Origin: Gordionus sp. m RMFG-2023
Taxonomy: Eukaryota; Nematomorpha; Gordioida; Chordodea; Parachordodidae
NCBI RefSeq assembly: GCF_954871325.1
Contig: NC_088776.1
Location: 37,868,508-37,932,507 of the forward strand
Reading direction: 5' to 3'
DNA: 64,000 bases
In this document: one piece after another, positions 1 to 10,911 of the stretch
How positions within the stretch are numbered: the first letter of the stretch is position 1
How the letters are laid out: each line of letters starts with the position of its first letter
Notes under the pieces: model-generated
What the model was told of the DNA's origin: nothing
The model's database searches: none
The model's input: only the letters and a program-made list of their open reading frames with translations
Program-made: the position numbers and the translations under genes

Positions 1-293
1 TAATCTGCTAATAGATTAGAGGAGTTATAGAACTAAAAGTGGATTTGTTAAATTTTATATTTGTGTGAAAGTTATCTATTAAGTGTTAGAAAATTTTTAT
101 GGTAAATGACTGGGAAATGAAATATATAAAGTGATATTCTCTTTCTATGTATTTATTGCGCAATCTATCAATCAGAAGCGATAACTCCTTTTTAGAAACT
201 CAAGTTGACATTTATATTTTATTTGTATGTAAATAAATGTTTATCAATTAAATGGTATCACGTTAATTCGGCGTGGCGTCAATACGGCGCGTA
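1..293. other. AT-rich flank, nothing recognised
   Basis: No convincing reading frame, terminal repeat or RNA gene was seen. The last third (about 265-293) is richer in CG dinucleotides and may be an outer part of the inverted-repeat element that follows, because a similarly CG-rich stretch sits beyond its right arm at about 2632-2690. Confidence 0.4.
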
Positions 294-514
294 ACTAATA
301 CAGTTGCAATTTATTATAAATTTATTAGTATAAAACAAAAGGATGATTATACAGAAGTCATTTTAAAGGTTGGTCCTATTAATTATTTCTTCTTTTTTTA
401 AACAAAAATCTCAATTTTAACTAATTGCATAATATCAATAAAAAAATTAATAAACCAATATTTATACACTGAATTCTCTGGTGGACAATTTACCTTGTTA
501 TAAGGTATGTAGAT

Positions 515-681
515 TAGTGTTGTTATAAGATTTTAGACAAAATAATTTTATGTAAGCCTGGAGATTTTGGGCAAAAATGACAGAAAGGTTTGGACCTTTA
601 TTTCGAATCTTCATATTATTTTGGTCAAAACTTAACGGTCGTGTTTAAAAATAGACCCAATCGGTCCGTTTAACAACACTA
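515..681. mobile_element. Short hAT-type MITE
   Basis: Ends are TAGTGTTGTTA... and ...TAACAACACTA, a terminal inverted repeat common in hAT elements. Flanks 507-514 (atgtagat) and 682-689 (atattgat) agree at 6 of 8 positions, which fits an old 8-bp target duplication. It has no coding capacity, and it interrupts the left arm of the inverted-repeat element. Confidence 0.6.
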
Positions 682-928
682 ATATTGATCCAAAACAATT
701 CAAATTATTTTTGAGAATCTAGAGGTTAGCATTTTCCAATCATATCCAAAGATTGTTAAATTAGAAAATAATTATTGACTTAAAAATTTTTCCTTCAAGA
801 CTGACTCATTTTTAGATTTATTAAAAATCCTTAAAATAATTCTATTAATCATTTAAAAAAAATAATTCTTTTAATAATTTAAAAAATATATATATTAATC
901 ATTTTAAAAAATAATATTTTGCCTAAAT

Positions 929-1557
929 CAGGGTTTGGAATTGAACCGCGAAACCGGAACGAATTGTTATAATTTTCTAAACCGTAACCGAACAGTTAAA
1001 AAAAATTTAAAAAGAGCGAACCCAATTGATATAAATATTTTTGAACCGATTTAAACCGATTCATAACGGTTTTTAAAAATAATTAATTTTAAATTATTAA
1101 CCTAAATTTGACTTAATTTTCCTTTAGGGCAATTTAAATTTGTGATTTATTTTCTACTTAAAATATTTTCTACAATTAAATCGCAATTATCTTTATATCA
1201 ATTAATACCAAGTTTATTGTTTTTATATACTCAATTTAATAGAGATTCGACAAATTATTAGTTAATTAGATAAGAAATAATCTTCAAGGTTGAATTAAAT
1301 AAGGAATTATAAAAATATAAATTAAAAGATTTTTCTCTAAAATTAATATATATATATTATATATATAGTTTATAATTAATTTTTTTTAAAATCAAATTTA
1401 TTAAAACCGGAACGAACCCAAAAGAGCCGCTATAAATTCTAAACCGAACCAAACCGAAAAAAAAATTTTTAAAACTGAAATGGAATAAAACCTTTATAAA
1501 ATTTAAACTAAAAACCGAAACGAACCGTACCGCTATAGTTAACGGTTCGAAACCCTG
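929..1557. mobile_element. hAT-type MITE, ACCGAACC-rich
   Basis: Terminal inverted repeats are CAGGGTTTGGAA at the left and TTCGAAACCCTG at the right. Subterminal zones on both sides repeat variants of AACCGAACC. Flanks 921-928 (gcctaaat) and 1558-1565 (gtttaaag) agree at 5 of 8 positions, so a target duplication is possible but weak. No transposase remains. Confidence 0.6.
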
Positions 1558-1611
1558 GTTTAAAGTTTGATTATTTTTGGGTCAACATATCTTATAACAT
1601 GGTAAATTGGT

Positions 1612-2439
1612 CAGGGATCCAAACCGAACCTGAACCGAACCGTTAAACCGCTAAAAACCTATATTTTTTATCGAACCTAAACCTCTAAAAAATTTCTAGC
1701 CGAACCTGAACCAAACCGCTAAAATGTCTCTGAACCGGTTCGAGTCTCATAATTTTATGCTTATAAAATAATGTGTAAGTTATTACTAGTAGTATATTGC
1801 AAATATTTTAATTATATTCAAATTGTTTTAAAAATTATTATCAATCACATTTGATTGATAAACGTCAGTCATAATTTTTATAAACTTTTATTGCCATTTT
1901 GCAATATTTTTTAAATATTTTAAGCTTATAATGAAAAAAATTAAATCTAATATATAAATTATTTACATATAGTATTATAAATGACACATCAAATCTGATA
2001 TCATACTGGCAATGCCAGCTACCCAAGTTAGTGTGGAAGGATGTTTTTCAACAATTAAATTTATATTATCTCCTTATAGATGTAATTTGAGTGAGACGAA
2101 TTTTGAAAATATATTAATTGTGCAGCTTAATAAAAAAAATTTAAGTAATTGTTCATATTTAAATTAATCATTGATACATTTATTTGTTATATTTATAAAT
2201 TAAATATTATTTTATAATGTGCAATTAATAAAAATGATGGTTTTTATTTTAATTATGAAATAAAATAAAAATTTCTACATAATCCTAATGTAGGTTTGAA
2301 TACAAATGTGTTCCACCCGGTTTTTAGAGGTTCGAACCGAACGGATATTTATATTTTTTGCGAACCGAACCTGAACCTTAAACCATTATTTTTATCCGAA
2401 CCTGAACCGAATCGATATTCGTTTCGGTTTGGATCCCTG
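1612..2439 (+). mobile_element. Non-autonomous hAT element, copy A
   Basis: Ends are CAGGGATCCAAACCGAA and TTCGGTTTGGATCCCTG, with AACCGAACC words repeated inside both ends. It is flanked by a perfect 8-bp target duplication, aaattggt (1604-1611 and 2440-2447). The only coding remnant is a C-terminal transposase fragment (2012-2167). A second copy of the family lies inverted at 29670-30464. The element splits the right arm of the larger inverted repeat, so it is younger than that element. Confidence 0.93.
2012..2167 (+). pseudogene. hAT transposase C-terminal dimerisation fragment
   Basis: An open 51-codon stretch ends in TAA. It begins MPATQVSVEGCFSTIKFIL and continues with S-P-Y-R-C-N-L-S-E, matching the hAT dimerisation signature in which a small-residue stretch is followed by (S)xExxFS and then an R-x-x-L-S block. 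In intact hAT transposases this region mediates dimer formation and packs on the RNase-H-like fold. The BED finger and the catalytic core are absent, so this is a relic carried by a non-autonomous element and not a functional enzyme. Confidence 0.8.
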
Positions 2440-2628
2440 AAATTGGTCCACCAAAGAAATCAGTGTATAAATACTTTTCTATTAAATTAATTTTTTTAAT
2501 GACGCAATTAGTAAAAGAAATTTTTGTAAAAAAAAATGAAAAATATGTTAATAGAACCAACAACCCTCAATATGACTTCTATCTAATGGTCCACTAACTA
2601 ATTTATAATAAATTGCAACTGTATTAGA

Positions 2629-4313
2629 TAGGCACCGAATTTTCAGCGCTGAATTGTCGTGCGCCTTTTCCGAGTTGAATTGACGTAGAACCCTGAAATA
2701 TTCGCCTCCTAATTCTCCGTCAGTTATCATTCCGCATTCTAAAAAAAGTTGGACTCGTAACCATCCTATATCAGGTAAACGAGTTCGGGACCATTCCACT
2801 TTCCGGGTATTTTCTCTCCCTTTATATACACGACAGAAAGAAGAAGACTCTTAATGTCTATTTTTACTAATGCCTTAATTACGTTTAAAACTCTATTTTG
2901 GTGGATTTATGGCCCGATTAAGATTATAGCCAAAATAATATTATGTAACATCAAGATTTGGCAAGTAGAAATCAAAACCTTCTGCCTTCTATAAGCAAAA
3001 TCACCAAGCTTACACAATATTATAATCTTAATTGGGCCGGTTTTAAAAATCGACCCGAATCGGGCTTTTTAATAACACTACTGAGTAGTGCTTATCTAAC
3101 TTTTGGTTTTTTACCTTTCTAGCCAAGCTAAAAATAACTAATACCTTATTTCCTTTCTATTATTAACTATTTTATAAGAGTATACAGGTAAGAAGTGCAT
3201 CTCTAGAAATCTCGCTCTAGGATCTCCCATAGCATCCCTGCTCTCTCGTCCTTAGCTATTAGAATCTTAAAAATACTATATAGGGCATTTAGAATTCAAA
3301 CTTTATTATAGATGATAAGAATTTGCTATATCGCACTACTTTTCTGTCCTTTCGTTAAGCTATGATTGTTCAAGGTGTACATTTCCCTTTTGTCCCTATC
3401 CAAAATTTACTATTAAAAAATTTCCTTAGACATTTTTAATTACAAATTTATATTCCAACTGGGTGCAATATGAACCACCACAATGTACTGGTTAAACTTT
3501 GTTTTCGCCCAAATTTTTAAGCTAAAACGTTTTAAGAATATTAGGAATGATAAAATATTGGATTTCATTTAAATTAGTTATTCATAAATTAATCATTTAC
3601 ACTGATATTCCTTTTTTGATCAAAAATTCATCTACATTAGGTATTATTTTGTAGCATACTATCGTGTTTTTATATAATTGGTGTTATCGCATTATTTATT
3701 TTTATATTTAGATTTAGTTTGGTTTTATGCCATAAATTTAATAAAAATTTTTAATTAAAATTATAGGCAATTCTTTTAACACCAAATTAGAGCTTGCTAA
3801 TACTTTTAAAATATTCACAAGGTCTGTCATGTACCAAATTAGATTAATAAAACTAGCAATAAGTTCGATTAGCATCAGATTCAGAAATTAATTAATAAGG
3901 CGAGTAAAAATATTTTCATATTTCAAATCATCTAAATATAATATTGTTCGATTGGGGCTTGAACACTATAACAAATCATTCAATCCTTGTCTTATAATTC
4001 CTAACTAATCTGGTTCACTCAGTTATTTATAAGCATACACTAATTAACACGATAAATATGGAGTGATACACTTATGATTATTTAATCAACCAGCAGCGCC
4101 GGGGTAGTGGGCTATTTGGAGAAACCTAAATAATTTTGCTAATTTTAGATAGAATTTCTTTTATTATAAATTTCTTTCTTGTTTATTTTTTGCTAATTGA
4201 AAGCTAGTGACGTCACTCGCGGTAATTAACTTAAAAAAATATAATATTATTTTATTTTGGCCATAGTTCAGGTATTGTCAAAAACATAGATTTATGAGTT
4301 TTTTGAAAATTGG
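2629..4313. other. Intergenic, no gene recognised
   Basis: The stretch holds an 83-codon minus-strand reading frame (2548-2799) of no recognised family that overlaps the inverted-repeat arm, and a pair of GGCCCGATTAAGATTATA-like blocks (about 2910 and, inverted, about 3025) followed by TTAATAACACTA, which resembles one end of a hAT element. No partner end or target duplication could be fixed. Confidence 0.35.
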
Positions 4314-4400
4314 AATATTACCAAAGCCTCGAGATTTAACATATAGATGGCAGCAAAGTTTGGGCTTCTTTTAACCAAATCTCGAGGCTTAGGGAATATT
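4314..4400. repeat. Small palindromic repeat
   Basis: AAGCCTCGAGATTT (4324-4337) is exactly complementary to AAATCTCGAGGCTT (4377-4390), with AATATT outside both arms and a 39-bp loop. It could be a minimal MITE or a transcribed hairpin, and no further copy was seen in the window. Confidence 0.6.
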
Positions 4401-4449
4401 TTTTATTTCGCCGTTTTTTAAAATGTGCAGAAATTGAGGTTATCTATAA

Positions 4450-7400
4450 TAGAGGTCTGCAATAGGCAGGTTTATAGCCCACAAGCCTGCCCGTTCAATA
4501 TTTTTAAATAAAATATACCCGCCCTTCCTTAAGCTAAAATTCTTTACCCATCAGCCCATTATACTATATTTTTTTAACCACCTGCTCATTATTTATAAAA
4601 AATTTTAACCCACGCGGCACATATAAAATATAAATAAGCTCATTCTTTTAATTTTTTTAAATATCTAGTTAAAAAAAATAATTAAGTTTCAGCTACATCC
4701 TTACAAAAGTTTTATAATTTAGGAAATTGCTATATTAAGCTTAAAAACATATAAAATTTGAATTATGGATAAGGAATTTATTTGATCCAATAAAATATTT
4801 ATGTAATAATAAAAAATTAAATATTTATTGATACTAAAAACTTTTCAAAAATGCCAATATTCCTCATTCAGAAGAAGCACTAGTTGCTGGATTTTCCAGC
4901 TAATCTTGATAGCTTTGATAAATCTTTTTCTTGAAGTAGGATATCCGTTTGAAGTATATCTTCTACTCAAGTGAGATATTTAAATAAAAAGTGAAACCAA
5001 TAATAATAAATAAATAAAAGTATTTTAATTAATTTTTTAAAATTGTAAACTTAAACTAAACTATAGCCTTAAATCTTGCTACATTATATAAAAACTCGTT
5101 ACTTTATAGTTTAAATATTTTATTATATCTTAGTTGATGCTTTCCTCTGTATCAGCAACATCTTCCAGTCTGTTGTTGTTTAATTTTGACGTGGATGCTA
5201 TCTATTTTAAACATTGCATTCATAATCAACCCTGTACTGCATGCACTATGAATGTTTTTTTTGTCATACTAGATTTTTTCTTACCCTCGATACTATTTCA
5301 TGGCACTTTTTTAAAAAAAATTCTAAATTCTTAGAAGATGAACGGTAAGTGTATTAAAATACACATTATGCAATAAAGGATACAAATTTCAATTTTTTTC
5401 ACAATAATTTTTATTGTACTATAAACTATATATACTCAATTTTATTTAAATACAACAAATAAATGTTTAAACATTTTAATTTTCATGAAAATCTATAAAA
5501 CAATTATTTTTTGGCGTAAAACATAAAAATACACCACATTTCTTGCAAGTTACTTTTATTGTAAATTCCTGGCATTTTATATCTACCCTTCTTATCATTA
5601 TATTTGGGTTAATGAGCCGTTAGGTCTTTCCTAACCTCTTCATTTGGTAAATATTAGACTGGTCCTTTTTTTCATTTTTCCCGATAACCAGTTTGAACTG
5701 ATTTTCATTTTGGTCTATTTGGAGTGCCTTTGCCATATTTGCAAAGGATTTCCGCCACCAAAATTTGGAAATTGTACAAATTGATCCTTGCGTGCTATTG
5801 ATATAATTACAATAAAGCCTATATAGCAGCCATGAATTTATAAGTAGCATGTCAAATATATGAAATCAAATTCTATGGTACCATTTTCTTGATTTCGTAT
5901 GAATTCTATATAAGGAAAGTGAAGAATCCATGAGATCAACACCTCCCATTGATTTATTATCAATTTTAACAATATTTAAACATTTTATCCTTTTTTTCTA
6001 TCATATCTTTTACAGTCTATTAGAGGATGTGTACCTACAAAAGTGCTTAATAAAGTCACAGCACGATTGTCGTGTCACTTCACTGAATTTAGCTCCACTC
6101 CGTTTATTATTGTTTTTTTGAAACAAAAAATCCTCGACCTTTTTGTAACTCCTTATCTGTTGGGTAGTTGATTACTTCTGACCTTGGCCGCGCAAAATAT
6201 TCATCTTTGAGCTAGTACGACCTGAAAATTTGGGTAACAAAATCAGTTATCAAAAACTAATTTATAATTAATTTGCTGCGGTATATAAGTAATTAAACGG
6301 AGCACAGCATTGCCATTTGCTCCAACATCAGGCAACCTTCCACTGGTAGTAATTTCCCAGAATATATTTCAAAATTGCGGAGAAGGCCAACATCTCCGCA
6401 TAGTAAAAAGAATTTTAGCCCCATTTTTGGGCTTTTGAGGGTTATATTGCTTTAACCTGCTCATCCCTTTGTTAGAAATAATTTGCTCATCCACGCAAAT
6501 ATTCTCTTCTATAGATAAAGATTTAAGTACACAGGGTAAATAGCGGTCTATTTTATGAGGGTCATGGCCTTCAATTCCAAATGGAATCAATTTATCATTA
6601 ATATGAATGAATGATTTGATTTGTTCACAGCGATTGAGTCATAACGTCTGCCACCTTGGCTTGTCTTGTATTAGTAGCCCAGTAAAGACGTGCTCTTGAT
6701 AATTAACATATAAAATATGATTCCTATAAATTTCTCTAATTCATCTCTAAACAAATTCAAAGGTTTATCGAAGTTACATTGAGAGACATATAGATTTGAC
6801 TCATAAACAATAAGAAGTAATATTTCTTTGAGATATATATTATAATAATCTATTGGTTTTTTAGCTTTATCAACCTTTGGAATTTCTCATTTCCACTTTG
6901 GAATAATTAACGGTAAATTTTTTAAACAATTTTTCCAAACCATTTTTCTCCTAACAATTTGTTTTTCTTTATTGATATTCTCTTCTTCTTCCTCTGATTC
7001 ATCTCTCTCATTGAAATCTAGATATTTATAAGATTATATAAGAGCATAAATTTTAAATTTACCTAAATCATTATTTTGTGCTGATAAAAACTCCTCATCA
7101 GACGTTTCACTTAAATTTGAATCTTCACTATCGTTTGGTATGTTAGCATAATTCTATAAATACAAGACTCAAATAAAATACTTTAATTGCATAATGGGGC
7201 ATTAAAACCACATATGATTATTAGTATTACAAAATATAATTATCAAAAAGAATAAATATATATAAAATAATTTCATAAAACTTTATTTTTTCTTTTCATT
7301 TATCTAATTTTAATGTTTTGAAATTTATATATTATCTTATTTATCTTTTTCCGATGTGTAGAAAATTGAGAACAATTTCATAATCTTTAATTGAATTCTC

Positions 7401-7753
7401 AATGCTTTTTGGGGAAAAGATAAAATCAGATTTTCATCCACATTGATATTTTATTCTTCTATGCAAATAAAATCCAACATGTTTTCGATATATTTCTTAC
7501 CTAATTAATTTTTTCCGATGATAACATCTTCAGTTATTGTTATTTTGGTATTAAAAATATTGAAATTTCAGGGAGAATATTTTTTTAATGTTTACTTAAA
7601 TAATTTAAATAACAAATGTAAATTTTTTAACCCGCCCGCCCGCCCATTAAATATTTTTCTTAAACCACCCACCCGTTCTTTAAAATTTTAATCCGGTCAC
7701 CCGCCTCCCCACTTAGATGGGCGGGCTATAAACTCGTTCAATGTAGACTTCTC
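4450..7753 (-). mobile_element. Element with hAT-like ends enclosing a piggyBac-type transposase remnant
   Basis: The left end TAGAGGTCTGCAAT and the right end (read inward, GAGAAGTCTACATT) form an imperfect terminal repeat. They continue into a shared TTTATAGCCC block and CGCCC-rich subterminal DNA (about 4480-4570 and 7630-7735). Flanks are atctataa (4442-4449) and atctacaa (7754-7761), an 8-bp duplication with one mismatch, as hAT elements make. The interior, however, holds a piggyBac-like transposase on the minus strand. Either a piggyBac element inserted in a hAT element, or the ends recruited another enzyme. No TTAA-flanked inner boundary was found. Confidence 0.75.
5476..7155 (-). pseudogene. 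Decayed piggyBac-family (PGBD-like) transposase
   Basis: Read on the minus strand from about 7155 to the stop at 5476, all parts of a piggyBac transposase appear in order. These are an acidic N-terminus rich in S, D and E (about 7060-7150), a NLFRDELEKFIGIIFY segment (about 6740-6780), CVDEQIISNKG with the first catalytic Asp (about 6475-6500), LVFDN for the second (about 6260), and GGVDLMD for the third (about 5925-5945). A RKWYHRIF...LLINSWLLYR block follows. The C-terminal cysteine-rich domain ends CKKCGVFLC...NCFIDFHEN. Spacing fits a protein near 550 residues. Several stops and frame changes show it is dead, and its longest open pieces are 6369-6590 and 5620-5850. The enzyme family cuts and pastes DNA at TTAA, which makes the hAT-like 8-bp flanks odd. 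Confidence 0.85.
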
Positions 7754-7809
7754 ATCTACAATACCCTTGGGTTTTTTAAAAATTAATAAATATATTTTAT
7801 AATGTATGG

Positions 7810-8263
7810 CAGAGACTTTTGGGAACAATCTCGAACCTGGGCCAAATAAATTATTTTAAAAATTCATGCCCAGCTAATTTAAAAAAAAATTATTAAAATT
7901 TTTATACCAAAGAATATCTCTCAAATTATACAAATCCAATTTTATCTCCATCCTCGGTTCTATGACAGGCAATATTTAAAATATACCTTTTTAATCCCCC
8001 CCTCCCACACTGTTTCGTATAAATAAAAATTTAATCAGTTTAAAAATCATAAATGATAAATATTCATTTAATTCTTATATTTTCAATTTTGGCAAAAATT
8101 TATATAACAAAATTTTAAGAATTCCAGGTCAGGCCAAATTTTTTTTTAAAAAAATGCCGAGTCGTGCTTGGAAATTTATAAAAATCTTGAACAGTACTAG
8201 GCTAGAAAATAAAAAATCTCAAAATGTGGGCTGGACCTAAAATTTTGACCTACCAGGTCTCAG
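7810..8263. mobile_element. hAT-type MITE (CAGAGAC family)
   Basis: The left end is CAGAGACTTTTGGG and the right end, read inward, is CTGAGACCTGGTAGG. Flanks atgtatgg (7802-7809) and atgtatag (8264-8271) match at 7 of 8 positions. It is non-coding and rich in GGCC-type words set in AT-rich DNA. The end sequence resembles those of 38578-38902 and 56082-56662. Confidence 0.7.
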
Positions 8264-8271
8264 ATGTATAG

Positions 8272-9134
8272 AAATAAAAAAAAGATTTTTAATTTATGAA
8301 TTTTCCGTATAGATATGGTTATTTTATATTATTAAACACATATTTATATCAATTAGTAAAAAATATCTTTTATAAATATATTTAAATTAGGAACCCTGAA
8401 CAAATTTCTGCATTCCTATTCCGTTCTGGCAAAACATTATGTTCCGTCACCTTTCACGTTTTGGAAGGTGTTTAAAAAAAATTTAATTTTATTAATATAG
8501 GTTTTTTAAATAAAATGGGAGGTATAGATTAATATCTATTAAACCTTATATCTATCTTCATCTTCGGTATCATGTTAGACGAACAACATAATATCTTCCT
8601 TCATCATTCCCAAAGATAACTATAATTTAGACTTGACTGCTTGGTTTAATAATTCTTAAAACTCCAATCGAATCCCTCTGTAGAATATATTCAACGGATA
8701 CAAAATACTGAATATACTAGTGGTTATGAATAATTAATTATAAATAGTAAATTCTTATCAGATTAATAATTAAGAATTTTCATAGGCCACCGAATTATAT
8801 GACTTCGTTCAACAACATATATGCGTAAAATTTAAAAGGTCGATTCCAGGAGCCTAATAATTTATCATCAGACAAGTACCTTGGTATTTAGATAAATCCT
8901 TAATTTGGGTCTTCAAATGTCTCTTACTTTCCAAAAAATGTTAAATAGAATCCTGCTGATATTGTGGAGACAAAGAATACTCTAAATTTTACTAATTATT
9001 TTTTTTATATCCGTTATCTTTATCTCTGAAAAGTTTTTTAAAAATATAGGAAGCAAAATTATAGATATTATATAAAATCAGAACCCAAGAAATTCATTTT
9101 TCAAAAATAAAAATTATTATTTTTTACTGTAATC
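8272..9134. other. Intergenic, no gene recognised
   Basis: AT-rich DNA without a recognisable reading frame, terminal repeat or RNA gene. It lies upstream of SPRING1 on the same strand and could contain that gene's missing first exon, but no candidate was convincing. Confidence 0.3.
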
Positions 9135-9142
9135 CTCTAAAG

Positions 9143-9510
9143 CAGACTTTCATGGGCCTTAATTTTTTGACCAAGCCCAACCCAAGTAGGCCCAAGCCCG
9201 GCCCATATCTAATGTTAAGATAAATTCCCAAGCCCATGATAAGTTTCAAAAAAAATTTTCAAACCCGGCCATTAAATATATTTAGGCAATCATTTTGTTT
9301 ACAATACTAAAATTTATTATTATTAGAAGGAAAAAAGGCAATATTTCTTTAAATTAGCAACTCTTTTAAATAATCTAAATATAAATTTAATAATTTTAGG
9401 CCCAGGCCCAGCCCATTAAAAAAAACTTTAAAAATCCAGGCCCGGCTTAGGCCCGCTAGAAAATGTAATATTAAATGGGCCGGGTATGGGCCGGCCCATA
9501 AAGGACTCTG
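9143..9510. mobile_element. hAT-type MITE (GCCCGGCCC family)
   Basis: Ends are CAGACTTTCATGGGCC and, inward from the right, CAGAGTCCTTTATGGGCC. A perfect 8-bp target duplication, ctctaaag, flanks it at 9135-9142 and 9511-9518. Both subterminal zones repeat GGCCCAAGCCCGGCCC-like words. It has no coding capacity. Confidence 0.92.
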
Positions 9511-9518
9511 CTCTAAAG

Positions 9519-9821
9519 TCCTAAGTCAAATAATTAGAACAATTTAAAAATTTGAAACTTTTTATGTTAAATAATATATATGATTCAACACGACCCCGCC
9601 ATAACTGTTCCATCGAAACTTTTAAAAAAAGGTCATTCGGCCCGGCTCGTAATAATTTTTATTAAGTAAAATGACAAAAATTAGCCTAATTTTAACTTTC
9701 AAAAAAATTTGAGAAATAACGGCCCGCCGAGAAAAAAAAATTTGCCTAAATTGTCCGGCCCTGTCACTAATATAACAACTCCAAGGCTTTTCCTTTATTT
9801 TAATCCAATTCTTTAATTTAG
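9519..9821. other. Spacer upstream of the SPRING1 exons, with a solo hAT-like end
   Basis: At about 9755-9766 the sequence reads ...TTGTCCGGCCCTG, the complement of a CAGGGCCGGACAA hAT terminus, preceded by GGCCCGCC words. No matching left end was found, so this is probably a truncated element. Its 3' edge runs into the pyrimidine-rich splice acceptor TTCTTTAATTTAG in front of the SPRING1 membrane exon. Confidence 0.4.
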
Positions 9822-9865
9822 GATCTTGTTGTTCGGTGGCATATTTTATGGAATATTAGGAATAA
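9822..9865 (+). CDS. SPRING1: SPRING1 signal-anchor exon (predicted)
   Basis: The exon is 44 nt, between acceptor ...TTTAATTTAG and donor A|GTATTTT. It carries one base of an upstream codon, 14 codons of a transmembrane segment and one base of the next codon, which is completed by AT at 9957-9958. The family has a single membrane anchor just before the luminal cysteine-rich domain, which fits. An in-frame stop lies just upstream of the acceptor, so the coding sequence must come from an earlier exon. Confidence 0.65.
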
Positions 9866-10660
9866 GTATTTTTTTAATGATTCAACATAATATTTGAAGA
9901 TTAAAATTGTTTAGAAATAATTATTTATATAATAATATTATATTATCTAATTTAAGATGAAAGCAAAAAAGGCTGCCGAAATAGTGTACAAGGACCATAT
10001 TTAATAACTGATGATCGCGGTTATACGTGCAATATAGATAAGGTTTCCTATGAAACAAGATGTTGTCACCACTCGTATAATCATTTTAGTTCAAGTAAGA
10101 TAAAAGAACAGCAAAATAATGATTCAGTCAAATTTAGTTGTAAGAGTTGCGAAGATGATAGGTGTTGTTCGATATATGAATATTGCATATCCTGTTGTTT
10201 AAAGATCAACATAAACAAAAATATTTCTGATATAAAATTGCAGGAATACGGGTATAATAAAGATTACCATTATAATCAACAAGTTATCGAGGATAGATTA
10301 ATATACATTAAAACATTGATAATGTTCACTCCGAGCGCTAATAAAATTGGTACTGAAAATGATGGACACGATCATGCGAATGTGAACAGATTAAATGCTA
10401 AGCCAGAAAATCAACTTCAAATAAATTTAACTGCACAAAATATTGTAAACAATCTTGAAAATACTGATGTTTATAATTTGATATGGCTGAATGATATTCA
10501 AGACACATTCGAATATTGTGTTTCCAAATGTAGGACATCGTCTCTAGCGCTATCTTATAATCAAAATTCTTATAGAAATAACCGTCAAAAATTTTGTTTC
10601 GGAACTTTAAGGCCAAAATTATTGATAGAAAATTCCTATCTACCAGTTTCAATTAATTGA
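9822..10660 (+). CDS. SPRING1: SPRING1 homologue (SREBP pathway regulator in Golgi), 3' part
   Basis: SPRING (C12orf49, formerly DUF2054) is a Golgi membrane protein needed for SREBP activation through SCAP and the site-1 protease. Two exons are proposed. Exon 9822-9865 encodes a hydrophobic helix (ILLFGGIFYGILGI). The GT-AG intron 9866-9956 keeps the frame. Exon 9957-10660 encodes 233 residues. Its opening CRNSVQGPYLITDDRGYTC matches the family's CRNSVQGKxLITDExGYVC, and CCSIYEYCISCCL and FEYCVSKCRTSS...YRN..QKFCFG match the other cysteine blocks. All these blocks lie in one frame without a stop. Between CCL and the FEYC block the protein has a 70-80 residue Asn/His-rich expansion that vertebrate proteins lack. 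The initiator exon lies upstream and was not found. Confidence is high for identity and moderate for the upstream splice. Confidence 0.92.
9957..10660 (+). CDS. SPRING1: SPRING1 terminal exon, luminal cysteine-rich domain
   Basis: Open from 9957 to the TGA at 10658-10660. The cysteine pattern (CxxC, CC, CxxCC, CxxxC and a terminal CFG) is complete. An AATAAA-like signal follows at about 10814. The first in-frame Met, at 10238, is not the start, because the diagnostic CRNSVQG motif lies upstream of it. Confidence 0.92.
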
Positions 10661-10911
10661 ATTAAAAACTTTGAAAATTGGACAATAATTTTTTAAAAAA
10701 AAATTTCCATATAGATATTGTCATTAAGTGTAATATATTTTGATAAAGACTTTAAACAATTTATTATAAAGACTTGAACACATGAGTTTTTTTCAAAATT
10801 TAAGTTATTAATTGCAATAAATATGTATATTCACAGTTTTAAGATCATTTAATGTATATATTTTAATATAATTGCGATTTAAAATAAGTTTGATTCAATT
10901 TTTTTTGACTT

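Larger units (their letters stand above)
294..2628. repeat. Long inverted-repeat (foldback-like) element with three nested hAT insertions
   Basis: The left arm (about 294-514, continuing 682-710) is repeated in reverse complement as the right arm (about 1575-1611 plus 2440-2628). Matching landmarks are the ACAGTTGCAATTTATTATAA block at about 300 against its complement near 2605-2625, and GGTGGACAATTTACC at about 480 against the split copy around 1604-1611/2440-2450. Arms are roughly 230-250 bp and diverged. Three smaller elements sit inside: 515-681 in the left arm, 929-1557 in the centre and 1612-2439 in the right arm. No coding capacity was recognised in the outer element, so its superfamily is open. 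Confidence 0.7.

Noticed and set aside
1612-1680. AACCGAACC runs considered as telomeric repeats
   Set aside because: The spacing is irregular and the runs lie just inside hAT terminal repeats with an 8-bp target duplication; they are subterminal transposon repeats.
2548-2799. 83-codon minus-strand reading frame with a protein-like composition
   Set aside because: No family recognised, it overlaps the inverted-repeat arm, and it has no splice or start context; treated as part of the repeat region.
10398-10652. 84-codon minus-strand frame
   Set aside because: Shadow of the SPRING1 terminal exon on the opposite strand.
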